64,000 bases of DNA from Pigmentiphaga humi (GTDB lineage: Bacteria > Pseudomonadota > Gammaproteobacteria > Burkholderiales > Burkholderiaceae_B): positions 434,001-498,000 of the forward strand of contig NZ_UWPJ01000005.1 of the NCBI RefSeq assembly GCF_900606115.1. The letters are read 5' to 3'. This document shows, piece by piece, positions 34,161-42,217 of this stretch (within the stretch, counting starts at the first letter, position 1; each line of letters opens with the position of its first letter). Made by a program: the position numbers and the translations under genes. The notes under the pieces were generated by a model that was given only the letters and a program-made list of their open reading frames with translations, ran no database searches and had not been told where the DNA came from.

Positions 34161-35270
34161 ATGACGACTACCATGCTTGCCGCCCGCGCCCATCGCGGGC
34201 AGCCGGAACTGAGCATCGAGCGGATACCGGTTCCCGAATTGGGGCCCGAGGACGTGCTCGTGCAGGTGGCCGCCGCCGGCATTGCGCCGGGCATGATGAA
34301 ACTGCTCGAACGCGGACGGTTCAAGCACCTGCCCGCCACGCCCGGCCACGAGATCGCCGGCACCGTGGTGGCGGCCGGCGCCACGGCCGACGCCCAGGCG
34401 CTGGTGGGCAAGCGGGTGCGCGTGCACCCCATGCTGTCCTGCGGCCAGTGCCACTACTGCCGCACCGACCGCCAGCAGCTCTGTTCCGAAACCGCCATGA
34501 TCGGCCACGCTGCATTCGGCACGGGGCCGCTGGAACTGTACGCGCGGTATCACGACGGTGGACTGGCCGACTATGCGCGCGCGCCGGCGCGGTTCGTGGA
34601 CGTGCTGCCCGACAACGTCGGCTTCGACGTCGGAGCCAAGGTCCACGATCTCGCCAACGCCGTGCGCGCGCTCAAATGCGCGGGCTTGCAGGCGCCGGCC
34701 AGCCTGGTCGTCACCGCGGCCACAGGCACCATGGGCACCGCCACCATCAAGCTGGCCCGCTTCTACGGAGCAAGCCGGCTGGTGCTGGTCGCGCGTTCAC
34801 GCGAACGCCTGGAAGCGCTGAGGCCGCTGGCCGGCGACCTGCCCGTCGAACTGCTGCCCCTGGACGAACTGCCCGCCGACTGGGCCGACAACCAGGGCCT
34901 GGCGCGCCGCCTGCAGGAAATCCTGCCGGAAGGCGCCGACGCCGTGCTCGACTATTTCCCCGGCGGCCCGGGCACCGCGCAACTGCTGCGCGCGCTGGCG
35001 CTGGGCGGCACCCTGGTGCACATGGGCGGCAACCCGGCCATGCTGCCCGCCACCATCGCCGAGATGATGCAGAAATGCTGGCGCGTCGTCGGCACGCGCG
35101 CCTGCACCCGCTCGGACACCGACGCCGTGCTGGCGCTGCTGGGCTCGGGCGAGCTGAACGCGGACGAACTGATCACCCACCACTTCCCGCTGGGCCAGGT
35201 CAACCACGCGCTGCAGGTCATGCTGGACAGGACCGAGCCGATGTGGATGAGCGTGGTGCATCCGGGGTAG
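34161..35270 (+). CDS. Zinc-type medium-chain alcohol dehydrogenase (module 2)
   Basis: At 369 residues it has the same length as the module 1 enzyme and the same plan: GHEIAGTVV, structural zinc Cys in CGQCHYCRTDRQQLC, TAATGTMGTATIK and the GADAVLDYFPGGPGT stretch. The canonical catalytic zinc Cys is again missing (AAGIAPGMMKLL). The ATG at 34161 overlaps the bicupin stop within one base, showing tight coupling. It may be an NAD-dependent oxidoreductase acting on the bicupin product or substrate. Confidence 0.85.
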   Translation: MTTTMLAARAHRGQPELSIERIPVPELGPEDVLVQVAAAGIAPGMMKLLERGRFKHLPATPGHEIAGTVVAAGATADAQALVGKRVRVHPMLSCGQCHYCRTDRQQLCSETAMIGHAAFGTGPLELYARYHDGGLADYARAPARFVDVLPDNVGFDVGAKVHDLANAVRALKCAGLQAPASLVVTAATGTMGTATIKLARFYGASRLVLVARSRERLEALRPLAGDLPVELLPLDELPADWADNQGLARRLQEILPEGADAVLDYFPGGPGTAQLLRALALGGTLVHMGGNPAMLPATIAEMMQKCWRVVGTRACTRSDTDAVLALLGSGELNADELITHHFPLGQVNHALQVMLDRTEPMWMSVVHPG

Positions 35271-35292
35271 GTTGGGATGCGGCAGCGGGGCT

Positions 35293-35309
35293 CCCGGCGG
35301 CGAGCCGGG
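35293..35309. terminator. Hairpin between convergent alcohol dehydrogenase and DoxX genes
   Basis: CCCGGC, loop GGCGA and GCCGGG lie between stops at 35270 and 35329. Outer arms ATGCGG (35277-35282) and CCGCAT (35313-35318) can extend the stem across a bulge. It may end both transcripts. Confidence 0.5.
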
Positions 35310-35328
35310 ATCCCGCATGCTCTTCAGT

Positions 35329-35730
35329 TCAAGCCTTCCTGCGTATCGCATCCACGCTGAACGCGCCTGCGCCGGCCACCGCGAAGAACAGAAAGACGAA
35401 GCAATACAGCACCGCGGCCTCGCCCCCGTTCTGCAGCGGACTCAGAAAAACCTTCGGCGCATGGGCGATGAAATAGGCCGCGGCCGCGAAGCCCGACAGG
35501 ATGAAAGCGGCGGGCCGCGTGAACAGGCCGATCAGCACCAGCACGCCGCCCACGATCTCGATCACGCCGGCCACCATCATCAGCGGCGGCAGGTTGTCGA
35601 AGCCCAGCGCGGGAATGTTGAAATACTTGGCGGTGCCGTGCTGCACGAACAGATAGGCGACGATGATGCGCATCAGGCCTTGCGCGCGAGGGGTCCAGGT
35701 GGCGAAGAAGTCGTTGCTGGGGGTGGGCAT
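35329..35730 (-). CDS. DoxX family membrane protein
   Basis: This 133-residue protein has four likely membrane segments and the DoxX pattern: RIIVAYLFVQHGTAKYF in the first helix, GVIEIVGGVLVLIGLFTRPAAFILSG in the middle and VLYCFVFLFFAVAGAGAFS at the end. Members are linked with thiosulfate oxidation or redox stress in some bacteria, but the role here is unknown. The ATG at 35730 starts the first conserved stretch; an upstream start would add residues without similarity. Confidence 0.85.
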   Translation of the reverse strand: MPTPSNDFFATWTPRAQGLMRIIVAYLFVQHGTAKYFNIPALGFDNLPPLMMVAGVIEIVGGVLVLIGLFTRPAAFILSGFAAAAYFIAHAPKVFLSPLQNGGEAAVLYCFVFLFFAVAGAGAFSVDAIRRKA

Positions 35731-35943
35731 GGTTTTTTTCCTTGTGTCGGGTGGTGCCTGCGAGCGTTGAACAAAAGAGACTGCGGGGTAAACCATCGAA
35801 CCCGGCTGCCGGCATCGCTGGTGCGCACCAGACATAGCCATCGCGGGATTTAACGAATAATCGCTTGATTAACCGGTCTTGAGCAAGCTGATCCAATGGC
35901 TGAAAGGTTCTGGAGAGGCGCTTTCGATAGCATCGTGTATTAG

Positions 35944-36531
35944 AACGTCTATCTGACGACAGTGGCCATAGGCGGCCTGGCACGCGCCGAATGCATCAAC
36001 GACACGACCGGGCGGGTCGTGCAGCACATCGAGCGCAATGTGAGCAAGGGGGCGGGTCGGCCAAGACTACGACCTCGTACACCTACGAATGGTGGGACGG
36101 CGCCAAACAGAAAGAGATCAAGATCCAGGCCGAAGGGAGCCAGCCTGGGTGGGCGCCTGGATTCTCGCGGTTTACCTACGACGTGAACGGCAACGTCAAA
36201 AGCGCCACCGACGTGGTGGGCAAACGGGAGTTCCGCTACCTGGTCGATGGCGACGGTCAGGTGATGCGGCGCGACGAATACCTGGGCGCCAGCACGAACA
36301 GCGCGGGAGAGCTGGTCAGCGCACACGCGAACCGCTCGCACTCCTATTACTACCTGGGTGGGCACCGCGTCGGCAACGTGGGTAACGACGGTGTCGAGCG
36401 GGTGGACTACGCGCAGGAACTGTCGCGTACGACGCCGGAACAGACTAAGGCAGAGGACTATTACAAGCGGTTCAAACCGACGGCGGGAGCGGATTTCGAC
36501 GAGAACTACGTGCCCATCAACAGCGGCTATC
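35944..36531 (+). pseudogene. Broken RHS-repeat protein, C-terminal body fragment
   Basis: After an in-frame TAG at 35941 the reading begins NVYLTTVAIGGLA...INDTTGRVVQH. At about 36048-36055, in a G-run, the frame must shift to continue as KTTTSYTYEWWDGAKQKEI, FTYDVNGNVKSATDVVGKR and FRYLVDGDGQVMRRDEYLG, which are YD/RHS repeats, followed by YYYLGGHRVGNVGNDGVER and EQTKAEDYYKRFKPTAG. RHS proteins are large secreted or cell-surface toxin carriers; only about 200 residues of the body remain, so the gene cannot make a carrier. A further one-base loss at 36537 separates it from the LysM part. Confidence 0.75.
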
Positions 36532-37277
36532 CGGGGCTGCGGCCGGTGCGTACACGGTACGCACCGGCGATACGCTGCGCAGCATTGCGACGTCGCTGTG
36601 GGGAGATGCTGCGCTGTGGTGGATTCTGGCCGATGCCAACGGCCTGAGCGGCGATGATGCGCTAGTGGCGGGCACGGTGCTGCGGGTACCGAACAAGGTC
36701 ACCAACGTGCACAACACGTCGGAGACGTATCGGCCGTACGACCCAGGCAAGGCGCTGGGCAACACGAGTCCCACGCTGCCGGAGCCGCCGCCTCCGCCGG
36801 GGCGCGGTGGATGTGGTGGGTTGGGGCAGGTGTTGTCGATAGTGGTGGCGGTGGCTGTGACAGTGTGGACAGGCGGAGCGGCTGCGGCTTTCTTGAACAG
36901 CCAAATTGTGGGGTGGGCGATTGGTGGGGCAGTAGGATCGATTGCAGGTCAGGCGGTAGGCATGGCTACCGGCGTGCAAGACAAATTCAGTTGGGCAGGT
37001 GTGGCGCTGGGGGCAGTGGGGTCGGGCGTGACGGCTGGGTTGGCACAGGCGGCAAATCTTTCAACCACGCTGGTGCAGAAGTTTGGCGAGACGGGCAGTC
37101 AGGTGGCGCTGGGTGCGATGAGGTCGGTGGCGACGCAGGGCATCGGTGTTGTGACGGGTTTGCAGTCGAGTTTTGATTGGAAGGGCGTCGCCACCTCGGC
37201 TATTGCTGGTGGCGTGGCCTATCAGGTCGGAACCAGCTCCATCGGAAAATTGGAGCACATTGGCGATATAGCGCAGG
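36402..37277 (+). repeat. RHS tip junction, copy 1 (direct repeat with 39681-40540)
   Basis: This 876-bp segment encodes QTKAEDYYKRFKPTAGADFDENY, the LysM domain (TVRTGDTLRSIA to VAGTVLRVPNK), ETYRPYDPGK, the Pro-rich stretch, GGCGGLGQ and the Ala/Gly-rich region ending GKLEHIGDIAQ. The same succession recurs at 39681-40540 with many synonymous changes. The 16-base difference in length is accounted for by one base missing here at 36537 and 17 missing in copy 2. Downstream of each copy the sequences are unrelated. Confidence 0.85.
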
Positions 37278-38680
37278 GATTCTCGGCAAGTGTGTCCAGT
37301 GCGCTGGTGCGGGGCGGTAGCCTGAGCCGGAACATGGGCGCGATTGTAGGTGATGCGATTGGCGCAACGATCGGCAACCGGATCGCGAAGACGTTGGGGC
37401 AACCCGAATCAACGGCGGTGACTTTGAACGGAATCCGGGTAGGGGAAGAGCCTGCAGGGGTGAGGTTGCCTACGCAATACTTGGAGCCAACTGGTGGTAA
37501 ACCTGGGGGTAGCGAATCCCTGGCCAGCGCAGAGAGGGCACAAGGGTTCGGGTATCTAGCAGGCGTAGGGACCGACGTCGAATTATCAGGATTGATCGGG
37601 GTCCACGCAGGTGACCTCCTGGCGGCCAACACGGCGAGTGGACGCAACTCGTCCACCGGTATGCGGTTGCCGGCAATACCTGCGGCTCTGTATGCCCTGC
37701 GCGATCCAGCGGTTTTGGCGGATCCGGATGCACTGGGTAAGCTGCATGGCGTTGCGTTGCAAAACAGCCGCGCATGGCTGCCGAGCAGTCTTTCGCCAGT
37801 GGAGACCAGTTTGACGACAGGGGTGGCCTATCAGAAATTATTTGGTGACGACCGGACGGCAGTCTGGTTCGGGCTTGCTCCCTATGCTACGTCCAAAGTG
37901 GGCGAGACCTATCAACTGTTGGACCGGGCTGGCTTGTCCGGTAGTGTGGACGCAGGAGTTATTCGCGCAGGGTTCAGCGAGGGTAACCGGGCAATCTTCG
38001 AGAGCATGTTCACGGCGGAGCAGTTTTATCAGGCAGGAGGAACTGCAGCCATTCGAGCAATGGTTACGCTAGACAACGAGAGTTTCGGGGCGCGGTGGAC
38101 ACAGGAAAACTACGGCTATGAAACCTCCGTAGTACGAAGCTTTGAACTTCGGGATGAGGCAAAGGCGGCATTTGCGGCAGGGCAAATAGGCAAGGGAGAA
38201 GAACTGCTTGGGCAGTCGCTGCGGGCTTCGGCTGATTTTGAACAGCGCGTCGTATTGCAGCAGTATTACGATAAGTCCTATGCCGCGATTGGCGAGATCA
38301 AAACGCTTCGTCAGTCCATTCAAGACCTCTTCAGGGTTGGAACACCGCCGAGAATTGCGGAAGTGACGGGCAGTGTTGGAGCCAAGCTTGTCGAAACAGG
38401 GCGCAATGTCTATAACACGGGAGTCGACGCGATCGCGCGACAGGCTTCGACCGTTACGATTCATGGTAAGTCGCTCAGTTTCACGGGGAACGACGTTGGC
38501 GATGTCAGTCAACGCATGCCGTTCGTCTACGGGCTAGCGGATAATCTGATGGGAGTCTACACGCAGAGTGGGAATTGGTTGAGTGGCAGCGGTCGTATCT
38601 ACCAGGATCAATTCAATGTTTTGAACCGTGTGTACGGCTACGATGCTGTTTCTAATGTCCGCCGACGACTGGGGTTGTAA
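36665..38680 (+). CDS. LysM-containing RHS tip with unrecognised C-terminal toxin-like region
   Basis: A 671-codon open frame from a GTG at 36665; the frame is open back to 36536, and comparison with the second copy shows one base was lost at 36537, cutting it from the RHS body. The protein starts inside a LysM domain (the frame upstream reads YTVRTGDTLRSIATSLWGD), then has ETYRPYDPGKALGN, a Gly/Ala-rich membrane-like stretch (about residues 55-200) and from about residue 220 a 450-residue region I do not recognise (WFGLAPYATSKVGETYQLLD and following). By position this is the toxin domain of a polymorphic toxin. Its stop overlaps the lipoprotein start. No clear ribosome site precedes the GTG, so expression in this form is doubtful. 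Confidence 0.6.
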   Translation: MAGTVLRVPNKVTNVHNTSETYRPYDPGKALGNTSPTLPEPPPPPGRGGCGGLGQVLSIVVAVAVTVWTGGAAAAFLNSQIVGWAIGGAVGSIAGQAVGMATGVQDKFSWAGVALGAVGSGVTAGLAQAANLSTTLVQKFGETGSQVALGAMRSVATQGIGVVTGLQSSFDWKGVATSAIAGGVAYQVGTSSIGKLEHIGDIAQGFSASVSSALVRGGSLSRNMGAIVGDAIGATIGNRIAKTLGQPESTAVTLNGIRVGEEPAGVRLPTQYLEPTGGKPGGSESLASAERAQGFGYLAGVGTDVELSGLIGVHAGDLLAANTASGRNSSTGMRLPAIPAALYALRDPAVLADPDALGKLHGVALQNSRAWLPSSLSPVETSLTTGVAYQKLFGDDRTAVWFGLAPYATSKVGETYQLLDRAGLSGSVDAGVIRAGFSEGNRAIFESMFTAEQFYQAGGTAAIRAMVTLDNESFGARWTQENYGYETSVVRSFELRDEAKAAFAAGQIGKGEELLGQSLRASADFEQRVVLQQYYDKSYAAIGEIKTLRQSIQDLFRVGTPPRIAEVTGSVGAKLVETGRNVYNTGVDAIARQASTVTIHGKSLSFTGNDVGDVSQRMPFVYGLADNLMGVYTQSGNWLSGSGRIYQDQFNVLNRVYGYDAVSNVRRRLGL

Positions 38681-39507
38681 TGAGCAGGTATAAGACGAGC
38701 CTCCTGGGTGGAGCGTTGATGACGGCTGTCGCAGGTATAGCGGCATGCGGCCCTACAGAGGATCGCAGCGTGACTTTGAAGCAAGACATTAATGGGATGG
38801 TGATCGGAGACGACAGGCAGTCACAGCGGCTGGTGGTGGGAGTAGGAGATACCGTTGCGAGATTGGTTGAACGCAATCCATTCCTCAAGGAGCTCGGGCT
38901 AGTCCCAGGAAAATCAGGCGAATTGCTGCGACTGCCGTTGATGACCAGACTCGACCTGCGCTATGAAGACGGAGATCTGAATTTTGATGTTGGCTGCGTA
39001 ATCCGAGCCAATATCGATGGCAACGCACAGTTTGCCGATGCGGCATTTATCGGTATGAAACTATGTGAGGAGCCTCTGAACGATTGGAATGCCGCGGTAG
39101 ATTTGGCAAAACAGGTGATGCGTCGCTTCGAGCAGCAGAATCCCCAAGTCAAAGATATACGTGCCTTTTATCTATCGGCGAGCGAGGCCGAATTACAGCG
39201 GATAGGGGGATGGAAGCGGTCGACGCAAGAGCTTCATACGTTGCTGACTCCTGAGGAAGCCAAGGCCAAGTTTGCACGTGAAGCAGCTGCGGGGCATGAG
39301 GAGATTGTTAGTGGTCGTCGGAATGGTACATCTGCTCTGATTGGCATCTATACCAGCGAAAAAGCAATATTCCAGATCGGAGTATCCAAAACCGCGAACT
39401 TTGGTGGCAATAATCTGAGCGAAGCACAACGCCAAACCATGCGCTACGAGGTCTCAATGCATTTCAGGTTACGTCACGATGTGAAGCTGGCACCGCCGCC
39501 GCGTTGA
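38680..39507 (+). CDS. Lipoprotein, probable immunity protein of the RHS tip toxin
   Basis: This 275-residue protein has a lipoprotein signal peptide (LLGGALMTAVAGIAAC, Cys23) and no recognised domain; RIGGWKRSTQELHTLLTPEEAK and FQIGVSKTANFGG are typical stretches. Its ATG overlaps the TAA of the toxin-like frame, which shows tight coupling as in toxin-immunity pairs. A lipid-anchored periplasmic protein would protect against a toxin that acts in the periplasm (inference). The 60 bases from 39001 have 29 G+C, far below the neighbouring genes, fitting acquisition by transfer. Confidence 0.6.
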   Translation: MSRYKTSLLGGALMTAVAGIAACGPTEDRSVTLKQDINGMVIGDDRQSQRLVVGVGDTVARLVERNPFLKELGLVPGKSGELLRLPLMTRLDLRYEDGDLNFDVGCVIRANIDGNAQFADAAFIGMKLCEEPLNDWNAAVDLAKQVMRRFEQQNPQVKDIRAFYLSASEAELQRIGGWKRSTQELHTLLTPEEAKAKFAREAAAGHEEIVSGRRNGTSALIGIYTSEKAIFQIGVSKTANFGGNNLSEAQRQTMRYEVSMHFRLRHDVKLAPPPR

Positions 39508-39680
39508 TGGCAAGGTTGTTGAGGTCTCTTACGCCTAGCGCAACACCATGATATTTCCAACCGAGCAGAGGACCGCGCTGTCATCTGCGCAGTGATCCGT
39601 ATGCTGCCGGTCGCAACAGTGCGGCCCCCTTCTTGTCTACACCGGATCTCACGGCGTCGGCAGCGACGGCGCAGCAGGGA
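39508..39680. other. Short unassigned stretch between the two RHS tip cassettes
   Basis: No gene is supported. At 39679 the reading becomes the RHS tip repeat (GVDHA, then a TAG, then ELARTT), so this segment is the remains of the join made when the second cassette arrived. No transposase or inverted repeat is seen in it. Confidence 0.4.
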
Positions 39681-40540
39681 GTAGACCACGCGTAGGAGTT
39701 GGCGCGGACGACGCTGGAGCAGACCAAGGCCGAGGATTACTACAAGCGCTTTAAACCAACGGCCGGGGCGGACTTCGACGAGAACTACCTGCCGATCAAC
39801 AGCGGCTATCCGGGGTCTGCGCCGGGCAGCTACACAGTGCGTGGCGGGGACACGCTGCGCAGCATCGCCATGCAGGTGTAGGGAGACGCCTCGCAGTGGT
39901 GGATGCTGGCCGATGCGAACGGGTTGAGCGGCAACGAGACGCTGGTGGCGGGCACGACGCTGCGTGTGCCGAACAAGGCCACGAACGTGCGCAACACGTC
40001 GGAGACGTACCGGCCGTATGATCCGGGCAAGGGGTTGGGGAATACGAGTTCGACGCTGCCGGAGGCGCCTCCGCCCCCGGAACGGGGAGGATGTGGCGGG
40101 TTGGGGCAGATGCTGGCCGTGGTGGTCGGTGTTGCAGTGACAGTATGGACGAGTGACGCTGCCTCGGCGCTATTGGGAAGCGAAATACTGGGTTGGGCAG
40201 TAGCCGATGCGCTGGGGTCGGTAGCCGGTCAGGTCACGGCAATGGCGACGGGCGCTCAGGACAAGTTCAGTTGGACTGGTGTGGCGCTGGCGGCAGTGGA
40301 GTCTGGAATAACGGCGGGGTTGTCGCAAGCGACGACTTTGGGCACGACCCTAGTCCAGACGTTCGGGAAGACGGTTAGCCAGGTGGCGCTGGGCGCTATG
40401 CAGTCGGTGGCGACGCAGGGCATTGGAGTCGAGTTTTGATTGGAAAGGCGTCGCCGCTTCGGCTATTGCTGGCGGCGTGGCCTATCAGGTGGGAACCAGC
40501 TCCATCGGAAAATTGGAGCACCTTGGCGATATAGCGCAGG
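39681..40540 (+). repeat. RHS tip junction, copy 2 (direct repeat with 36402-37277)
   Basis: An 860-bp copy of the LysM-containing junction at 36402-37277. It carries a TAG replacing the CAG of AQELSRTT at about 39695 and a TAG replacing the TGG of LWGD at about 39879. It also lacks 17 bases at about 40430 relative to copy 1 (the GVVTGLQ codons), which shifts the frame. Confidence 0.85.
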
Positions 40541-40916
40541 AGAGCGTGCCGACGTTCGCCGAGATTGGTACGCCATGGGGACCAGCACTTCAAAGTTCCG
40601 CTCCAGAAGCTTTGGCTGCTCGTTTCTCGGTCGAGAATGGCGCCACTCTCTATCGCCTAGTGACATTAGGTAAAAGCGAAGCGGCTGAGGCTCAATTTTG
40701 GACACTAGACACCCGCTGAACCCTGGATACGCAGCACGATACGGCATTCCACCTGAAAACGCGGCAAAGTTCGACTTCATCGAGACTGCGACGTTGAAAC
40801 CGGGGACGCCTTTCGTCAATCGTCCAACCCCAGGAATAGGTTCAAATCCTGGCGGAGGAATGGAGGTCGTGTTTCCGAGAAATGGCGTTGCCATGAAATA
40901 TTTTGGTCGGCATTGA
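39681..40916 (+). pseudogene. Second RHS tip with different toxin-like C terminus, broken
   Basis: The frame is stopped twice in the junction (39695, 39879), shifted by a 17-base gap near 40430 and shifted again by one base near 40708-40712, where FWTLDT must continue as PLNPGYAARYGIPPENA. Reassembled, the C terminus reads ESVPTFAEIGTPWGP..., FSVENGATLYRLVTLG, EAQFWTLDTPLNPGYAARYG, FIETATLKPGTPFVNRP and GGGMEVVFPRNGVAMKYF. That resembles the small C-terminal toxin domains found at the ends of RHS and contact-dependent-inhibition proteins, but I cannot name the family. It is followed by the open frame at 40924. Confidence 0.75.
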
Positions 40917-40923
40917 GGCTAAT

Positions 40924-41166
40924 ATGAGCGGCTACGATCACTATGCTGAAGCCAAGAGCATCGCGGATAGCATCGAGGCGAAAGGATTTCCAGATCAAGC
41001 GATGGCGGTGCGCAGCGCAATTGATGACGGAAGGTCAGGAATTGAGATATTCATGCAATTGCGTTTCTATCTCGCTCCGTTCGAAGGTAATGAGAAAATC
41101 GACCCTACGACTCAGTTTCGAATTGCTGGTCTTTTAAGCAGGGTCAATGAGGCGTTAAACCGGTAA
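40924..41166 (+). CDS. Small protein, probable immunity gene of the second RHS tip
   Basis: The 80-residue acidic protein (MSGYDHYAEAKSIADSIEAK at the start) has no known domain and no signal peptide, so it acts in the cytoplasm. It starts 7 bp after the end of the second toxin-like frame and is intact, while the toxin before it is broken. That is the usual state of orphan immunity genes kept after cassette decay. Translation from the ATG at 40924 lacks a strong ribosome site; an upstream start in the same frame would run into the toxin sequence. Confidence 0.6.
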   Translation: MSGYDHYAEAKSIADSIEAKGFPDQAMAVRSAIDDGRSGIEIFMQLRFYLAPFEGNEKIDPTTQFRIAGLLSRVNEALNR

Positions 41167-41199
41167 GTTTATTGCCTGCCGCAGAGGGTGTCCCGATAA

Positions 41200-41271
41200 T
41201 TAGTCGGCCTCCATCGTCTCGTGGATGGCCGCATAGGCTTTACTCTGGTATTTCTTCGCCTTGATCGTGTA
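41200..41271 (-). pseudogene. Remnant of a small DNA-binding-type protein (C-terminal stop, no start)
   Basis: On the reverse strand a 23-codon open stretch ends YTIKAKKYQSKAYAAIHETMEAD and a stop. The YxSxAyAAIHETmE pattern recalls the N-terminal part of small helix-turn-helix antitoxins found beside RelE/HigB toxins. There is no start codon with a ribosome site and the rest of the protein is missing, so this can only be a relic. The match is weak. Confidence 0.3.
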
Positions 41272-41295
41272 CCTCAGTATTTTTACTGTGAAGCC

Positions 41296-42108
41296 CTAAC
41301 CGAACCGGCTGCCAGACACTACCACATTCATCACCTCATCCTGAAAAACCCGTTTCCCCGCATCATCCAGTGCCGCACCCGCCGCCACCATTAGCGGCAG
41401 CAAATGATCAGGATGTGGTTGAACCACACGCGCATCGGGCGCGTCCAGCCAATGTTCCAGCGCCTGCTCGCGCTGCGGCCGCGGCAATTCCACCGTCTGC
41501 GCCAGCCAGTCGTCGAAGCGCTGCGAGGCCGTCTTGAATGCCGGCGCGAAGCCGCGCATGTTGTGGAAGCTCATGCCGCTGCCCACGATGAGCACGCCTT
41601 CGTCGCGCAGCGGGGCCAGCGCGCGGCCGGCGGCCAGGTGGTCGCGCGGGTCCAGGCCCTGCTTCATCGATAGCTGGACGATGGGCACGTCGGCGTCGGG
41701 GTAGATCAGCTTGAATGGGACGAATACGCCGTGGTCCAGGCCGCGCGTGGCATCCGATGCGCAGGGGATGCCGGCTTCGCCCAGCAGGGCCTGGACGCGG
41801 CGCGCGAGTTCCGGCGAGCCGGGCGCGGGGTATTGCAGTTCGTAGGTGTGCGGCGGGAAGCCGTAGTAGTCGAATAGCAGGGGCGGCCGTTCGCCGGCGT
41901 TGACGGTGAATGCGGCTTCTTCCCAGTGGCCGGAGATCACCAGCACGGCCTTGGGCCGCTGGCCGACGGTGGCGGCCATGCCCCGCAGGAAGGCGGCCAT
42001 GCGGTCCCACATGTGCGGATCGCCCGGCCAGTCCATGAAGAAACAGGGGCCGCCGCCATGCGGGATGAAGTAGGTGGGCAGGCGTGGTTGGGCTGGGGCG
42101 GCGGTCAT
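41296..42108 (-). CDS. Class III extradiol ring-cleavage dioxygenase (DODA/YgiD type)
   Basis: The 270-residue protein has the LigB-type fold of DOPA-extradiol dioxygenases: YFIPHGGGPCFF with the metal His17, VISGHWEEAAF with the second His, HGVFVPFKLIYPDADVPIVQLS and IVGSGMSFHNMRGF. These enzymes use a non-heme Fe or Zn site and open catechol-type rings. Members are widespread and often of unknown substrate. It is on the strand opposite to the RHS island, whose right edge it marks, and it may share a regulator with the LysR gene upstream. Confidence 0.88.
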   Translation of the reverse strand: MTAAPAQPRLPTYFIPHGGGPCFFMDWPGDPHMWDRMAAFLRGMAATVGQRPKAVLVISGHWEEAAFTVNAGERPPLLFDYYGFPPHTYELQYPAPGSPELARRVQALLGEAGIPCASDATRGLDHGVFVPFKLIYPDADVPIVQLSMKQGLDPRDHLAAGRALAPLRDEGVLIVGSGMSFHNMRGFAPAFKTASQRFDDWLAQTVELPRPQREQALEHWLDAPDARVVQPHPDHLLPLMVAAGAALDDAGKRVFQDEVMNVVVSGSRFG

Positions 42109-42217
42109 GGCGGGTTCCTTTGTCTTGCTGGTATCACTATAGGCACGCGCGGATGCGCAGGCAATCGCCGGAAATGGAATGGTGCGTTGCGGGGCCGGCG
42201 GTAATCGAGGCCCGGCT

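Noticed and set aside
36533-36536. Phase-variable G tract in the RHS tip
   Set aside because: Only four G; too short for slipped-strand switching. A plain deletion explains the difference from copy 2.
35944-41166. CRISPR array or simple tandem repeat in the low-G+C island
   Set aside because: The repeats are two long protein-coding copies of about 0.87 kb, not short spaced repeats.
41167-41295. Intact antitoxin gene at the right edge of the RHS island
   Set aside because: Only 23 codons remain without a start; listed as a weak remnant only.
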